DNA of 8,586 bases from assembly GCA_021640185.1 (NCBI GenBank), contig JAJXDX010000065.1:1-8586 (forward strand), read 5' to 3'. The stretch is from Oscillospiraceae bacterium (GTDB lineage: Bacteria; Bacillota; Clostridia; Oscillospirales; Acutalibacteraceae). The notes beneath the pieces are model-generated. The model saw only the letters and a program-made list of their open reading frames with translations, was not told the DNA's origin and made no database searches. The position numbers and the translations under genes are program-made. Of the stretch, positions 1 through 7,018 are shown one piece after another. Position 1 is the stretch's first letter. Each line of letters begins with the position of its first letter.

Positions 1-89
1 GTCTGCCGGTGCTGCTGCCGGTTGCCACATTTGCTGCGGCTGCGCTGATCGCCGCCCTCGCCGCGGCAAAACGCCGCCGCGCACGCTGA
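1..89 (+). CDS. C-terminal end of an upstream membrane-anchored or wall-anchored protein (partial)
   Basis: The frame beginning at base 3 is open and ends at TGA 87-89, giving the last 28 residues of a protein that starts before the window. It opens with LPVLLPVATF, continues as an Ala/Leu-rich hydrophobic stretch of about 20 residues, and ends with the basic tail AKRRRAR. One transmembrane helix with a short positive tail at the extreme C-terminus is the layout of a single-pass membrane anchor. It is also the layout of a Gram-positive cell-wall sorting signal, but the LPxTG-type motif that would prove the latter would lie upstream of the window. The function of the protein cannot be told from this fragment. 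It is followed by a 122-base gap, so it may be the last gene of another unit or an earlier gene of this one. Confidence 0.65.
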   Translation, partial: LPVLLPVATFAAAALIAALAAAKRRRAR

Positions 90-108
90 CGGCAGTTTGA
101 CAGAGATA

Positions 109-144
109 CCGCCGGGGCAAAACGGCCTTCGCCCTACCCGGCGG
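109..144 (+). other. GC-rich inverted repeat (hairpin 1) after the upstream gene
   Basis: The 8-base arms CCGCCGGG (109-116) and CCCGGCGG (137-144) are perfectly complementary, with a 20-base loop that can itself form a 3-bp GGC/GCC mini-stem (124-126 with 131-133). It begins 20 bases after the upstream stop codon, which suits a terminator position. No T-run follows (the next bases are CGTGCG), so it is not a canonical intrinsic terminator. Short GC stems also arise by chance in DNA this GC-rich. Confidence 0.35.
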
Positions 145-154
145 CGTGCGCCGA

Positions 155-190
155 CTGCCCGGTGACCGGATATCGACCGGCACCGGGCGG
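155..190 (+). promoter_or_regulatory. Strong leader hairpin / imperfect palindrome ahead of the first binding-protein gene
   Basis: GCCCGGTG (157-164) pairs perfectly with CACCGGGC (181-188). After a single bulged A165, CCGG (166-169) pairs with CCGG (177-180), leaving the 7-base loop ATATCGA (170-176). A T-G wobble (156/189) and a C-G pair (155/190) extend the base, for about 14 pairs in all. It sits 10 bases before the Shine-Dalgarno sequence of the first binding-protein gene. No T-run follows, so it is not a simple terminator. It could be an operator for a dimeric repressor, a 5' UTR structure, or an mRNA-stabilising element. The structure is seen directly; the role is inference. Confidence 0.5.
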
Positions 191-200
191 CCGGCAGAAC

Positions 201-205
201 GGAGG
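201..205 (+). promoter_or_regulatory. Ribosome binding site that sets the start of the first binding-protein gene
   Basis: GGAGG lies directly against ATG 206 (no spacing) and six bases before ATG 212. Six bases is a workable spacing, so initiation at 212 is preferred. The product then begins MKRLLALL, a normal lipoprotein signal start, two residues shorter than if ATG 206 were used. Confidence 0.75.
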
Positions 206-211
206 ATGACG

Positions 212-1687
212 ATGAAACGACTGTTAGCCCTGCTCACCGCGCTGCTGCTGTGTTTGTCGGCAGTCGCCTGCGGGGGCAAGCCTGCCGACACACCGGAAAG
301 CAGCGGCGCATCGCTGCCGGAGCCGTCGGCACCGGAGCAAAGCGAGAGCCTTCCTTCCCCGACGGACACGTCGGATGCGGCGACGACGGCCGGGACGACC
401 GCCGCCCGCACGACGGTATCCGGCGGCAAGACGTCGCCGACGAAAAGCGCGGGCGGCGGCACGTCGCCGACGGAAACGCCCGTCGTCCATGCGACGCTGC
501 CGAAATTCAACATCCGGGGGAAAACGGTCGAGCTGCTGACGCACGACAGCCCGGAGACCGAGGAATCCAAAAAGATCATCGCCCGCTTCAAGGGCGCTTA
601 CGGCGCGACGCTGAAGATGACGTCCGTTTCGTGGTCGGACATGGCGACGAAGCTCAATTCCCGCGTCATGTCGAACGATCCGCCGGATGCGGTGGTCGTG
701 CGCAATGCCGATATCTACACCTATCAGCTCAACGGCATCCTCAAGGACATCAGCGGGATGCTCGATCTTGATTCCGTGCTGTGGCGGGACATCAAGGCGC
801 GCAACGGCGATCTGATGCTGGGCGATAAGCAGTACGTCGCCGTGATCCAAAACTGGGTGAGCTGGTATCTGTGGTATAACAAAACGCTCATGCGCAACAG
901 CGGTGTGACCGATACGCCGGATAAACTGTATGAACGCGGCGAGTGGACGGTATCTGCCATGCAGCGGCTGGCCAAGGAGCTGACCCTGCGCGACGGCGAG
1001 GCCGTGACGCAGTACGGCCTCGGCGCGAACTATGACACGCTGGCCAACTGCCTGATGGCTGCCCGCGGCACGGCGCTGGTCACGCGTGACGGCAGCACGT
1101 TCAAAAACAACATCACCGCCACGCAGATGGCCGACGCGTACAACCTGCTGTTCGATCTTTACGCCGCCGATAAGTGCATGGCGCCGATCGATCAGCACAG
1201 CAATATGTTTGCCAAGGGCCGGTGCGCGATGCTCGTCGAGGGCAGCTGGCTGACCGACCAGCGTTCCATGCGCGCGCTCAAGGACAAAGGCTCCATCGAG
1301 CTCGTGCCGTTCCCGAAGTGGGACGGCGAGCCGGAGCGTCAGATGGGCGAGATGACCTGCACGGGCATCCCACGCAATGCGAAGAACACCGACCTCGGCC
1401 TTGCGTACATCAATTTCCAGCGCTATAGCGCGATCGACTACGATCAGCGAAAGCTCGACCGGGAGCAGCAGAAAAAGACCCGCCTGCTGACCGACAGCGA
1501 GCTCGACCGTATGGCGCAGGTGGAAAAATATGCCGTGCCGGCCTCCGGCCTCGGCATCCCGAACACGCAGCAATACATGATCTCGATGATGGTGGCCTAC
1601 GGTAACGCCTGGTCACTGGCCGTGGAAAAATACGCGCCCGAGGTGCAGAAGGCCGTTGACGAGCTGAACGCATCTGCCAAGGGATAA
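212..1687 (+). CDS. Extracellular solute-binding lipoprotein of a carbohydrate ABC importer (family 1)
   Basis: This 491-residue protein should capture a sugar outside the membrane and hand it to the permeases encoded downstream. The N-terminus is a lipoprotein signal: MKR, a Leu/Ala-rich core, then SAVAC with Cys20 as the probable lipidated residue. Ala at -3 is a slightly weak lipobox. Residues about 21-100 form a disordered Ser/Thr/Pro/Ala/Gly tether typical of Gram-positive binding lipoproteins. From about residue 105 (KFNIRGKTVELLTHD) the fold looks like a standard family 1 (MalE-like) binding protein: SKKIIARFKGAYGATLKMT, a DPPDAVVVRN segment, VSWYLWYNKTLM in the hinge region, GEWTVSAMQRLAKEL, and MLVEGSW further on. 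Several Trp/Tyr residues (WVSWYLWY) could stack on sugar rings. The C-terminus (PEVQKAVDELN) appears intact. It is probably the first gene of the operon, 18 bases ahead of the DUF4127 gene. The sugar cannot be named from sequence. Confidence 0.88.
   Translation: MKRLLALLTALLLCLSAVACGGKPADTPESSGASLPEPSAPEQSESLPSPTDTSDAATTAGTTAARTTVSGGKTSPTKSAGGGTSPTETPVVHATLPKFNIRGKTVELLTHDSPETEESKKIIARFKGAYGATLKMTSVSWSDMATKLNSRVMSNDPPDAVVVRNADIYTYQLNGILKDISGMLDLDSVLWRDIKARNGDLMLGDKQYVAVIQNWVSWYLWYNKTLMRNSGVTDTPDKLYERGEWTVSAMQRLAKELTLRDGEAVTQYGLGANYDTLANCLMAARGTALVTRDGSTFKNNITATQMADAYNLLFDLYAADKCMAPIDQHSNMFAKGRCAMLVEGSWLTDQRSMRALKDKGSIELVPFPKWDGEPERQMGEMTCTGIPRNAKNTDLGLAYINFQRYSAIDYDQRKLDREQQKKTRLLTDSELDRMAQVEKYAVPASGLGIPNTQQYMISMMVAYGNAWSLAVEKYAPEVQKAVDELNASAKG
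421..480 (+). repeat. Two 30-base tandem units coding the lipoprotein tether
   Basis: Bases 421-450 and 451-480 are in-frame direct repeats matching at 22 of 30 positions, with the core ACGTCGCCGA identical at 431-440 and 461-470. They encode two similar ten-residue units around TSPT in the Ser/Thr/Pro-rich tether behind the lipidated cysteine. Length change by duplication is common in such linkers. Confidence 0.6.
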
Positions 1688-1705
1688 GAAAGGCAATCAG
1701 ACCGC

Positions 1706-3226
1706 ATGAAGAAAAAGATCCTACTGCTGCCGATAGACGAGCGGCCGTGCAATTACCTCTTCCCGCAGATGATGACCGAAGGCTCGGAATACGAGGTGAT
1801 CTGCCCGCCGCTCTCCGTCATGCCGCATCAGAAAAAGCCCGGCGACTGCGATCGGCTGTTCGCCTTTCTGCAGGAGCATATGGCCACGGCCGATGCCGTG
1901 CTGCTCTCGCTCAATACGCTGATCTACGGCGGCCTCGTCCCCTCACGGCTGCACGAGGATAGCCTCGAAACACTGCTCTCCCGTCTTGCCCGCTTCGGCA
2001 CGCTGCGCAGGCAGCATCCGCAGGTGCGCGTGTACGCCTACACGCTCATCATGCGCTGCAACCGGGGCTGCTCCAGCGCAGAGGAGCCGGATTATTGGGC
2101 CGAATACGGCTATCGCATCTTCCGCATCGGCTATTTGAGCGATAAAGGGCGGCAGACCGCGCTCTCCGCGCAGGAGAGCGACGAACTGTCGCACCTGCTG
2201 CAGGAGGTGCCGGCCGATATCCTGCACGACTACACGGCACGGCGAAAGATAAACCATGCGGTCAATCTCGCCTGCCTCGATGCCCTGCGGGACGGCCTGT
2301 TCGATTTTCTGGCCATCCCGCAGGACGATGCGGCGAAATACGGCTTTATGTGCGATGAACAAAAAGAGATCCGCCGCCGCATCGCCGAGCTGAAGATCGG
2401 CACGCGCTGCTATCTGTATCCCGGCGCGGACGAGGCGGGCAACACCATGCTCGCCCGGGCGATCAATGCCGACCGCGGCGAGCGGCCGCGCGTGTACATC
2501 CGTTTCGACAGCTGTGCCGCACCGACGGTGCGCCCGCTGTACGAGGACCGCTTCATCGGCGAATCGGTCAAATATATGGTGCTCGCGGCCGGCGGGCTGC
2601 CGGTGTATGCGCTGGCGGACGCCGACATGGTGCTGCTGGTCAATTGCCCGGCCGGGGAGATGGAACACGCCGTGCTGCCGGATCGGCGCTACAGCGTCGA
2701 CCGCACGGTGGTCGAGCTGGTGGAATACGCGGCCTACTGCGTGGAGCGGGGGATCCCGGTAACGATCGGCGACTGCGCGGCTGCGAACGCCGGCGACGCC
2801 GAGATGGTCGAGCTGCTGCGCCAGAAGGGGATCTTGTTCCGGCTGGCCGGCTATGCCGGCTGGAACACCTCGGACAACACGCTGGGCACGGCCGTGCCGA
2901 TGGGTATGCTCTATCGCCTGCTGGGCGACCGGCCGGCCCACCGCGATTTCCTCTCGCTGCGCTATGTGGAGGACGTCGGCTATGCTACGCTCGTGCGCAG
3001 CGGGATCGACGAGCAGTTCTCCCGCCCGGCGGCGGGCAACTGCCGCGCCCTGCCGATGCGCGGCGAAGCCGCCGACTGCGCGAAACAGCGGCTGCAGGCC
3101 TTCGCCGACGGACTGACGGAAGGCGAGGATGCGCATATCGTGATCGATGACTGTTGGTTCCCGTGGGAGCGGGCGTTCGAGGTGGGGCTGCGCGTGCGTG
3201 CGATGCCCGCGCAGTCAGACCGATGA
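1706..3226 (+). CDS. DUF4127 family protein (cytoplasmic, function unknown)
   Basis: This 506-residue protein is recognised as DUF4127 (PF13552) by several motifs typical of that family: LLLPIDERPCN (residues 6-16), SLNTLIYGGLVPSR (68-81), MRCNRG followed by EEPDYW (116-131), IPQDDAAKYG (204-213), YPGADEAG (238-245), IGDCAAANAGD (354-364) and AGWNTSDNTLGT (384-395). The length matches the usual size of about 500 residues, and there is no signal peptide or membrane helix, so it should act in the cytoplasm. The conserved Asp, Glu, Asn and Arg residues in these motifs look like an active or metal site, but the reaction is not known to me. ATG 1706 is supported by AAGG at 1690-1693, a weak site with long spacing, and by the conserved N-terminal motif beginning only a few residues in. 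It lies 18 bases after the first binding-protein gene and 26 bases before the second, so a role linked to the imported compound is likely but inferred. Confidence 0.85.
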   Translation: MKKKILLLPIDERPCNYLFPQMMTEGSEYEVICPPLSVMPHQKKPGDCDRLFAFLQEHMATADAVLLSLNTLIYGGLVPSRLHEDSLETLLSRLARFGTLRRQHPQVRVYAYTLIMRCNRGCSSAEEPDYWAEYGYRIFRIGYLSDKGRQTALSAQESDELSHLLQEVPADILHDYTARRKINHAVNLACLDALRDGLFDFLAIPQDDAAKYGFMCDEQKEIRRRIAELKIGTRCYLYPGADEAGNTMLARAINADRGERPRVYIRFDSCAAPTVRPLYEDRFIGESVKYMVLAAGGLPVYALADADMVLLVNCPAGEMEHAVLPDRRYSVDRTVVELVEYAAYCVERGIPVTIGDCAAANAGDAEMVELLRQKGILFRLAGYAGWNTSDNTLGTAVPMGMLYRLLGDRPAHRDFLSLRYVEDVGYATLVRSGIDEQFSRPAAGNCRALPMRGEAADCAKQRLQAFADGLTEGEDAHIVIDDCWFPWERAFEVGLRVRAMPAQSDR

Positions 3227-3234
3227 CGGATGGG

Positions 3235-3241
3235 AAAGGAG
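3235..3241 (+). promoter_or_regulatory. Ribosome binding site that sets the start of the large binding-protein gene
   Basis: AAAGGAG lies 11 bases before ATG 3253. The frame is open further upstream, and ATG 3223 overlaps the DUF4127 stop as ATGA. That earlier ATG lacks a ribosome site and would add ten polar residues before the signal peptide. ATG 3265 is in frame too but would remove the first basic residues of the signal. Confidence 0.65.
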
Positions 3242-3252
3242 ACCGTGCGAAG

Positions 3253-6018
3253 ATGAGGCGACGGATGACGATCGGCCGGCGCGCCGCGGCATGGGCTGCG
3301 GCGGCGCTGCTTGCCGCGGGCAGCGTACCGGCATCGGCTGCGCCGATGACGGACGCGGCGGCCGAGATCTGCCTGACGGCGGATGCACTGCTGCCTGCCG
3401 GCGGCACGGTCGAGCGGACGGCGCTCGACGGGCGGGAGGCGCTGCTGCTTTCGGCGGATGCCGCCGTGCAGGCGTCTTTCACCGTGGAACAGGCGGGGGA
3501 ATACCGGATAGAGATCGAATACCGGCCGCTGGAGAGCACGATCCGCGACCTTGGCTGCCGCCTGCTGATCGACGGTACGCTGCCCTGCGCGCAGGCGGCC
3601 GATCTGCACCTGCCGAAGCGGTATGTCGCCGATGCGGTGCGGCAGGACAGCCGGGGCAACGACCTGCGGCCGGAAACGACGGTGGACCGCGTGTGGAGCA
3701 CCCACACGCTGATCGAGGACACCGGCGTGTCGGGGGAGATATCCCTCGCCCTCACGGCCGGCGAGCATCGGCTGACGCTGACGGCGCTCGACGAGCATTT
3801 TGCGGTCTCCGCGGTGCGGTTCTACCGGCCGCAGGCGGCGCCGGACTATGCCGTTTATCGCCGCCTGCACGGCGACAGCGCACCGGCGGGCTATGCCCAA
3901 ACGGTGGAGGCGGAGAGCGCCGCCTACCGCTCGAGCGCGGTCATCGCCCTGAACACGGACCGCTCCGGCCCGCAGGTATCGCCAAGCGACCCGGCGCGTC
4001 TGCGGGTGAACACGCTCGGCGGCAGCGGCTGGGCGCGCTACGGGCAATATGCCGTGTGGCGCGTGACGGTGCCGGACAGCGGCTATTACCGCCTGTCCGT
4101 GCGCTATCGGCAAAACAGCGCGCGGGGACGCAAGACGTACCGGCGGCTGACGGTCAACGGCACTGTGCCGTTCGCCGAGGCCGAGGCGCTGCCCTTCTCT
4201 TTTTCCGACGCTTGGCAGACGGACGACCTTTTTGCCGGGGATATCTATCTGACGGCGGGTGAGAACGAACTGCGGCTCGAGGCGGTGCTCGGTCCTTACG
4301 CTGCGGTGGTGCGCGCGGCGGACGAAACGGCGCGCCGGTTGGGCGCGCTGTACCGCGAGATCATGATGATCACGGGCAGCGATCCGGACAGCAGCCGTGA
4401 CTATATGCTCGCCGACGAGCTGCCGGACCTGCCGGCAAAGCTGCAGGCCCTGCGGGAAGACCTGTCCGGCATAGAGCAGAGCCTGCTCTCCGTCGACGAA
4501 CGCAGCCTGACCGACGATGCCGCGATCGTGCGCACGCTGCTCGTGCAGCTCGACGGGTTTCTGCGCGATACCGAGCAGATCCCGATGCGGCTGAGCAGCT
4601 TCCAGACGAACATCAGCTCCTTCGGCGATCTCGTGGCGGGGCTGAAGAAGCAGCCGCTCGAGCTGGATGCCTTCCGCATCGTGTCGGCCGGGGAGGACAG
4701 CAGCCTGTCGGCGCCCTCTCTGGGCGAACGGCTGCGCTATGCCGCGGCGGCCTTCGCCGCGTCGTTTTCCGGCGACTATACGAGCGTAGGCGACGTGGCC
4801 GAGGGCGGATCGACGGTGGAGCTGTGGATCAACAGCAGCGGCACGGTCGGGCGCGAACAGGCCGAGATCATCAAGCAGGCGCTCGACAGCCGCTTCACGC
4901 GCGAGACCGGGATCGGTGTCGACCTCAAGCTCGTTTCGCAGGCGCTGGCGCCGGCGATCTTCTCCGGCCGCGGGCCGGATGCGGCGCTGTATGTGTCTGC
5001 CGGCGAGCCGGTGGATCTGGCCGCACGCGGCGGCCTGCAGGATCTGCGCGGGATGGAAGGCTTCTCGCAGCTCGCCGCCGGGCTGACCGAGGGCGCGTTC
5101 CTGCCGTACACGTATAACGGCGGGGTGTATGCCGTTCCGTTCACGGAGGATCTGCCGGTGATGTTCTATCGCACGGATATCCTGCAGGAGCTGGGCGTCG
5201 AGCCGCCGGACACGTGGGACGGGTTCTACCGCTTGCTGTCCGTCATCCAGAAGAACAACATGACCGTGGGGATCCCGAACGTCCGCGGCACGCAGATGAG
5301 CATCGACACGACGGTCTATGCCATGCTGCTGTATCAGCGCGGCGGGCAGTACTATTCGGCGGCACAGGACAAGACGGCGTTCGACAGCGAGGCGGCGCAT
5401 GATGCCTTCCGCCAATGGACGGATCTGTATAAAAACTACAGTCTGCCGGTGCAGTACAGCTTTTATCAGCGGTTCCGTCTGGGCGATATGCCGCTGGGGA
5501 TCGAAGGCTGCTCGATGGCGACGCTGCTTGAAAGCGCCGCGCCGGAGATCGACGGGCTGTGGGCGATGGCGCCTCTGCCGGGCACGCGGCGCAGCGACGG
5601 GACGGTGTGCCGCACGGCGATCGCATCCGGCGCGTGCAGCGTCATGCTCAAAAGCGCACGGGACAAGGCGGCGACGTGGCAGGTGATGCGTTGGCTCTCC
5701 GGCACGCAGGCGCAAACGGCGATCGGCCTCGGGATCGAATCGGCGCTGGGGGCGGCCGGGCGGTTCATGGCGGCCGATCACACGGCGTTCGAAGCCCTGC
5801 CGTGGGACCGTGCGCAGGCGGCGGCGATCCGCACGCAGCGCCGCGAGGTGACGTTTTTGCCGCAGGTGCCGGGCGGATACTATGTGGAGCGCGGATTGAC
5901 CAACGCGTTCCGGCGCACGGTGTTCTACGGCCGCAATTACCGCGAGGCACTGACCGAATATAAACGGGAGATGGATCTGGAGATCGCACGCAAGCGGCGG
6001 GAATTCGGGCTTGCGTGA
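3253..6018 (+). CDS. Large multi-domain exported solute-binding protein with N-terminal beta-sandwich modules
   Basis: The product is 921 residues, about twice the normal size of a family 1 binding protein. Residues 1-29 are a signal peptide (MRRR start, Ala/Leu core, cleavage near PASA|AP) without a lipobox cysteine. Residues about 37-210 and 217-350 are two beta-rich segments that read like CBM6/CBM35-type sugar-binding jelly rolls: AGEYRIEIEYRP...AGEHRLTLTALDEH, then VEAESAAYRSS...SGYYRLSVRYRQN...AGENELRLEAV. Residues about 353-510 are mainly helical. From about residue 520 (TVELWINSSG) there is a complete binding domain, including YNGGVYAVPFTEDLPVMFY (621-639) and PDTWDGF. The tail has LPQVPGGYYVERG (869-881), AFRRTVFYGRNYREAL and a terminal KRREFGL, all of which I associate with the large binding proteins of Paenibacillus and Clostridia sugar loci. 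It is followed 40 bases later by the permeases, its presumed partners. Domain identities for the N-terminal half are inferred from pattern only. Confidence 0.87.
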   Translation: MRRRMTIGRRAAAWAAAALLAAGSVPASAAPMTDAAAEICLTADALLPAGGTVERTALDGREALLLSADAAVQASFTVEQAGEYRIEIEYRPLESTIRDLGCRLLIDGTLPCAQAADLHLPKRYVADAVRQDSRGNDLRPETTVDRVWSTHTLIEDTGVSGEISLALTAGEHRLTLTALDEHFAVSAVRFYRPQAAPDYAVYRRLHGDSAPAGYAQTVEAESAAYRSSAVIALNTDRSGPQVSPSDPARLRVNTLGGSGWARYGQYAVWRVTVPDSGYYRLSVRYRQNSARGRKTYRRLTVNGTVPFAEAEALPFSFSDAWQTDDLFAGDIYLTAGENELRLEAVLGPYAAVVRAADETARRLGALYREIMMITGSDPDSSRDYMLADELPDLPAKLQALREDLSGIEQSLLSVDERSLTDDAAIVRTLLVQLDGFLRDTEQIPMRLSSFQTNISSFGDLVAGLKKQPLELDAFRIVSAGEDSSLSAPSLGERLRYAAAAFAASFSGDYTSVGDVAEGGSTVELWINSSGTVGREQAEIIKQALDSRFTRETGIGVDLKLVSQALAPAIFSGRGPDAALYVSAGEPVDLAARGGLQDLRGMEGFSQLAAGLTEGAFLPYTYNGGVYAVPFTEDLPVMFYRTDILQELGVEPPDTWDGFYRLLSVIQKNNMTVGIPNVRGTQMSIDTTVYAMLLYQRGGQYYSAAQDKTAFDSEAAHDAFRQWTDLYKNYSLPVQYSFYQRFRLGDMPLGIEGCSMATLLESAAPEIDGLWAMAPLPGTRRSDGTVCRTAIASGACSVMLKSARDKAATWQVMRWLSGTQAQTAIGLGIESALGAAGRFMAADHTAFEALPWDRAQAAAIRTQRREVTFLPQVPGGYYVERGLTNAFRRTVFYGRNYREALTEYKREMDLEIARKRREFGLA

Positions 6019-6058
6019 GCGGCCCGGTCCCGGCTGGGAAAGGCAAGGGAGATCTTTT

Positions 6059-6997
6059 ATGCATAGACCGGCTGCTCTTCGCCGGCCCGGACGAAAGACC
6101 GGGCGCAGCTTTTGGCGGACGTGCGTGCGCGACCGCGGCAAATATGCCATGATGCTGCCGTTTTTCCTTCTGTACGGAACGTTCACGCTCGCGCCGATCG
6201 TCTGCTCGATCGTGCTGAGCCTGACGGATTTCGATATGCTGTCGGCGCCGCATTTCGTGTGGCTCGAGAACTACCGCAAGATGCTGCTCGAGGACAGCGT
6301 TTTCCCCACCGTGGTGAAGAACACGCTGCTGTTCGCCGTCGTGACCGGGCCGATCAGTTATTTTCTGTGCCTGATCGTGGCATGGCTCGTCAACGAATTG
6401 CGGCCGGCGGTGCGCGCCGGGATGACGTTTTTGTTCTATGCACCGAACATCGCCGGCAACCTGTACGTGATCTGGAGCATGATCTTCAGCGGCGATATGT
6501 ACGGCTGGGCCAACGGGCTGCTGATGAGCCTCGGCGTGATCGACGAGCCGGTGCAGTGGCTCTCCACGCCGGGGACGAACCTGACGGTCATCATGCTCGT
6601 TCAGCTTTGGATGAGCATGGGCGCGGGCTTTTTGACCTTCATCGCCGGCCTGCAGGGCGTCGACCGTGCGCTGTACGAGGCGGCGGCCATCGATGGGATC
6701 TGCGACCGCTGGCAGGAGTTCATCTACGTGACGATCCCGACCATGGGGCCGCAGCTCCTGTTCGGAGCGGTCATGCAGATCAGCGCATCGTTCTCGGCCG
6801 GGCGGATCTGCATCGAGCTGGCCGGGAACCCGAGCACGGACTATTCGGCCAGCACCATGATCACCCATATCATCGACTACGGTACGCAGCGCTACGAGAT
6901 GGGCTATGCCTCGGCGCTCGCCACCGTGCTTTTTGCGGCGATGCTGCTGTTCGACCGGCTGATCCGCCGGATACTGCGCGACCGCACGCAGGGCTAG
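6059..6997 (+). CDS. Sugar ABC transporter permease, MalF/UgpA type
   Basis: This 312-residue integral membrane protein forms one half of the import channel. Six membrane segments can be seen at about residues 31-54, 88-112, 122-144, 174-198, 230-252 and 282-304, after a basic cytoplasmic N-terminus. The cytoplasmic EAA loop that docks the ATPase is present as EAAAIDG (207-213) followed by VTIP (224-227). The segment APIVCSIVLSLTDFD and the conserved FVWLENYRKML are usual for the first of the two CUT1 permeases. The start at ATG 6059 is supported by AAGGGAG at 6045-6051, seven bases upstream; a TTG at 6011 in the same frame overlaps the previous gene and has no such site. The gene is 21 bases ahead of its partner permease, and no ATPase gene is adjacent. 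Confidence 0.93.
   Translation: MHRPAALRRPGRKTGRSFWRTCVRDRGKYAMMLPFFLLYGTFTLAPIVCSIVLSLTDFDMLSAPHFVWLENYRKMLLEDSVFPTVVKNTLLFAVVTGPISYFLCLIVAWLVNELRPAVRAGMTFLFYAPNIAGNLYVIWSMIFSGDMYGWANGLLMSLGVIDEPVQWLSTPGTNLTVIMLVQLWMSMGAGFLTFIAGLQGVDRALYEAAAIDGICDRWQEFIYVTIPTMGPQLLFGAVMQISASFSAGRICIELAGNPSTDYSASTMITHIIDYGTQRYEMGYASALATVLFAAMLLFDRLIRRILRDRTQG
6085..6104 (+). other. GC hairpin inside the start of the first permease gene
   Basis: GCCCGG (6085-6090) and CCGGGC (6099-6104) form a perfect 6-bp stem around an 8-base loop, ACGAAAGA. It begins 26 bases after the start of the permease ATG, in the region coding the basic N-terminal tail. A structure here could lower permease translation relative to the binding protein upstream. 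It could equally be chance in GC-rich coding DNA. Confidence 0.3.
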
Positions 6998-7018
6998 GCC
7001 GGGAGGAGGAAAACCGAT

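Larger units (their letters stand above)
90..211 (+). promoter_or_regulatory. Leader / intergenic region ahead of the transport operon
   Basis: This is the largest non-coding gap in the window. It holds a TTGACA hexamer at 97-102, a hairpin with arms 109-116 and 137-144, a stronger hairpin at 155-190, and the ribosome site at 201-205. I could not find a convincing -10 box 16-18 bases after TTGACA (the bases there are AAAACGG-like), so a promoter here is plausible but unproven. A GTG at 146 is in frame with the next gene. Using it would put 22 polar residues ahead of the signal peptide and would have no good ribosome site, so I treat the region as non-coding. Confidence 0.4.

Noticed and set aside
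97..125. TTGACA as a sigma-A promoter
   Set aside because: The -35 hexamer is perfect, but the bases 16-18 positions downstream show no TATAAT-like -10, so I did not call a promoter with confidence.
109..190. Intrinsic terminator(s) for the upstream gene
   Set aside because: Both hairpins lack a following T-run, so a rho-independent terminator cannot be supported.
224..1573. Minus-strand open frame (449 codons) opposite the first binding protein
   Set aside because: It mirrors the codons of the plus-strand gene, is rich in Arg and His, and shows no domain or ribosome site.
1943..3136. Minus-strand open frame opposite DUF4127
   Set aside because: It is a shadow of a gene with many conserved family motifs on the plus strand.
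3277..3300. Twin-arginine (Tat) export signal in the large binding protein
   Set aside because: An RR pair occurs at residues 9-10, but the following residues (AAAW) do not fit the S/T-RR-x-F-L-K consensus, so a standard Sec signal is more likely.
3147..4262. Plus-strand frame of 371 codons overlapping the start of the large binding protein
   Set aside because: It is Arg/Gly/Ala-rich, lacks a ribosome site, and runs out of frame through a region with clear signal peptide and beta-sandwich pattern in the accepted frame.
2980..6186. Very long minus-strand open frame (1068 codons) opposite the large binding protein
   Set aside because: It lies entirely antisense to clear genes, is rich in Arg/His/Ala/Pro without any recognisable domain, and has no credible start site. 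It is a by-product of GC-rich codon bias on the other strand.
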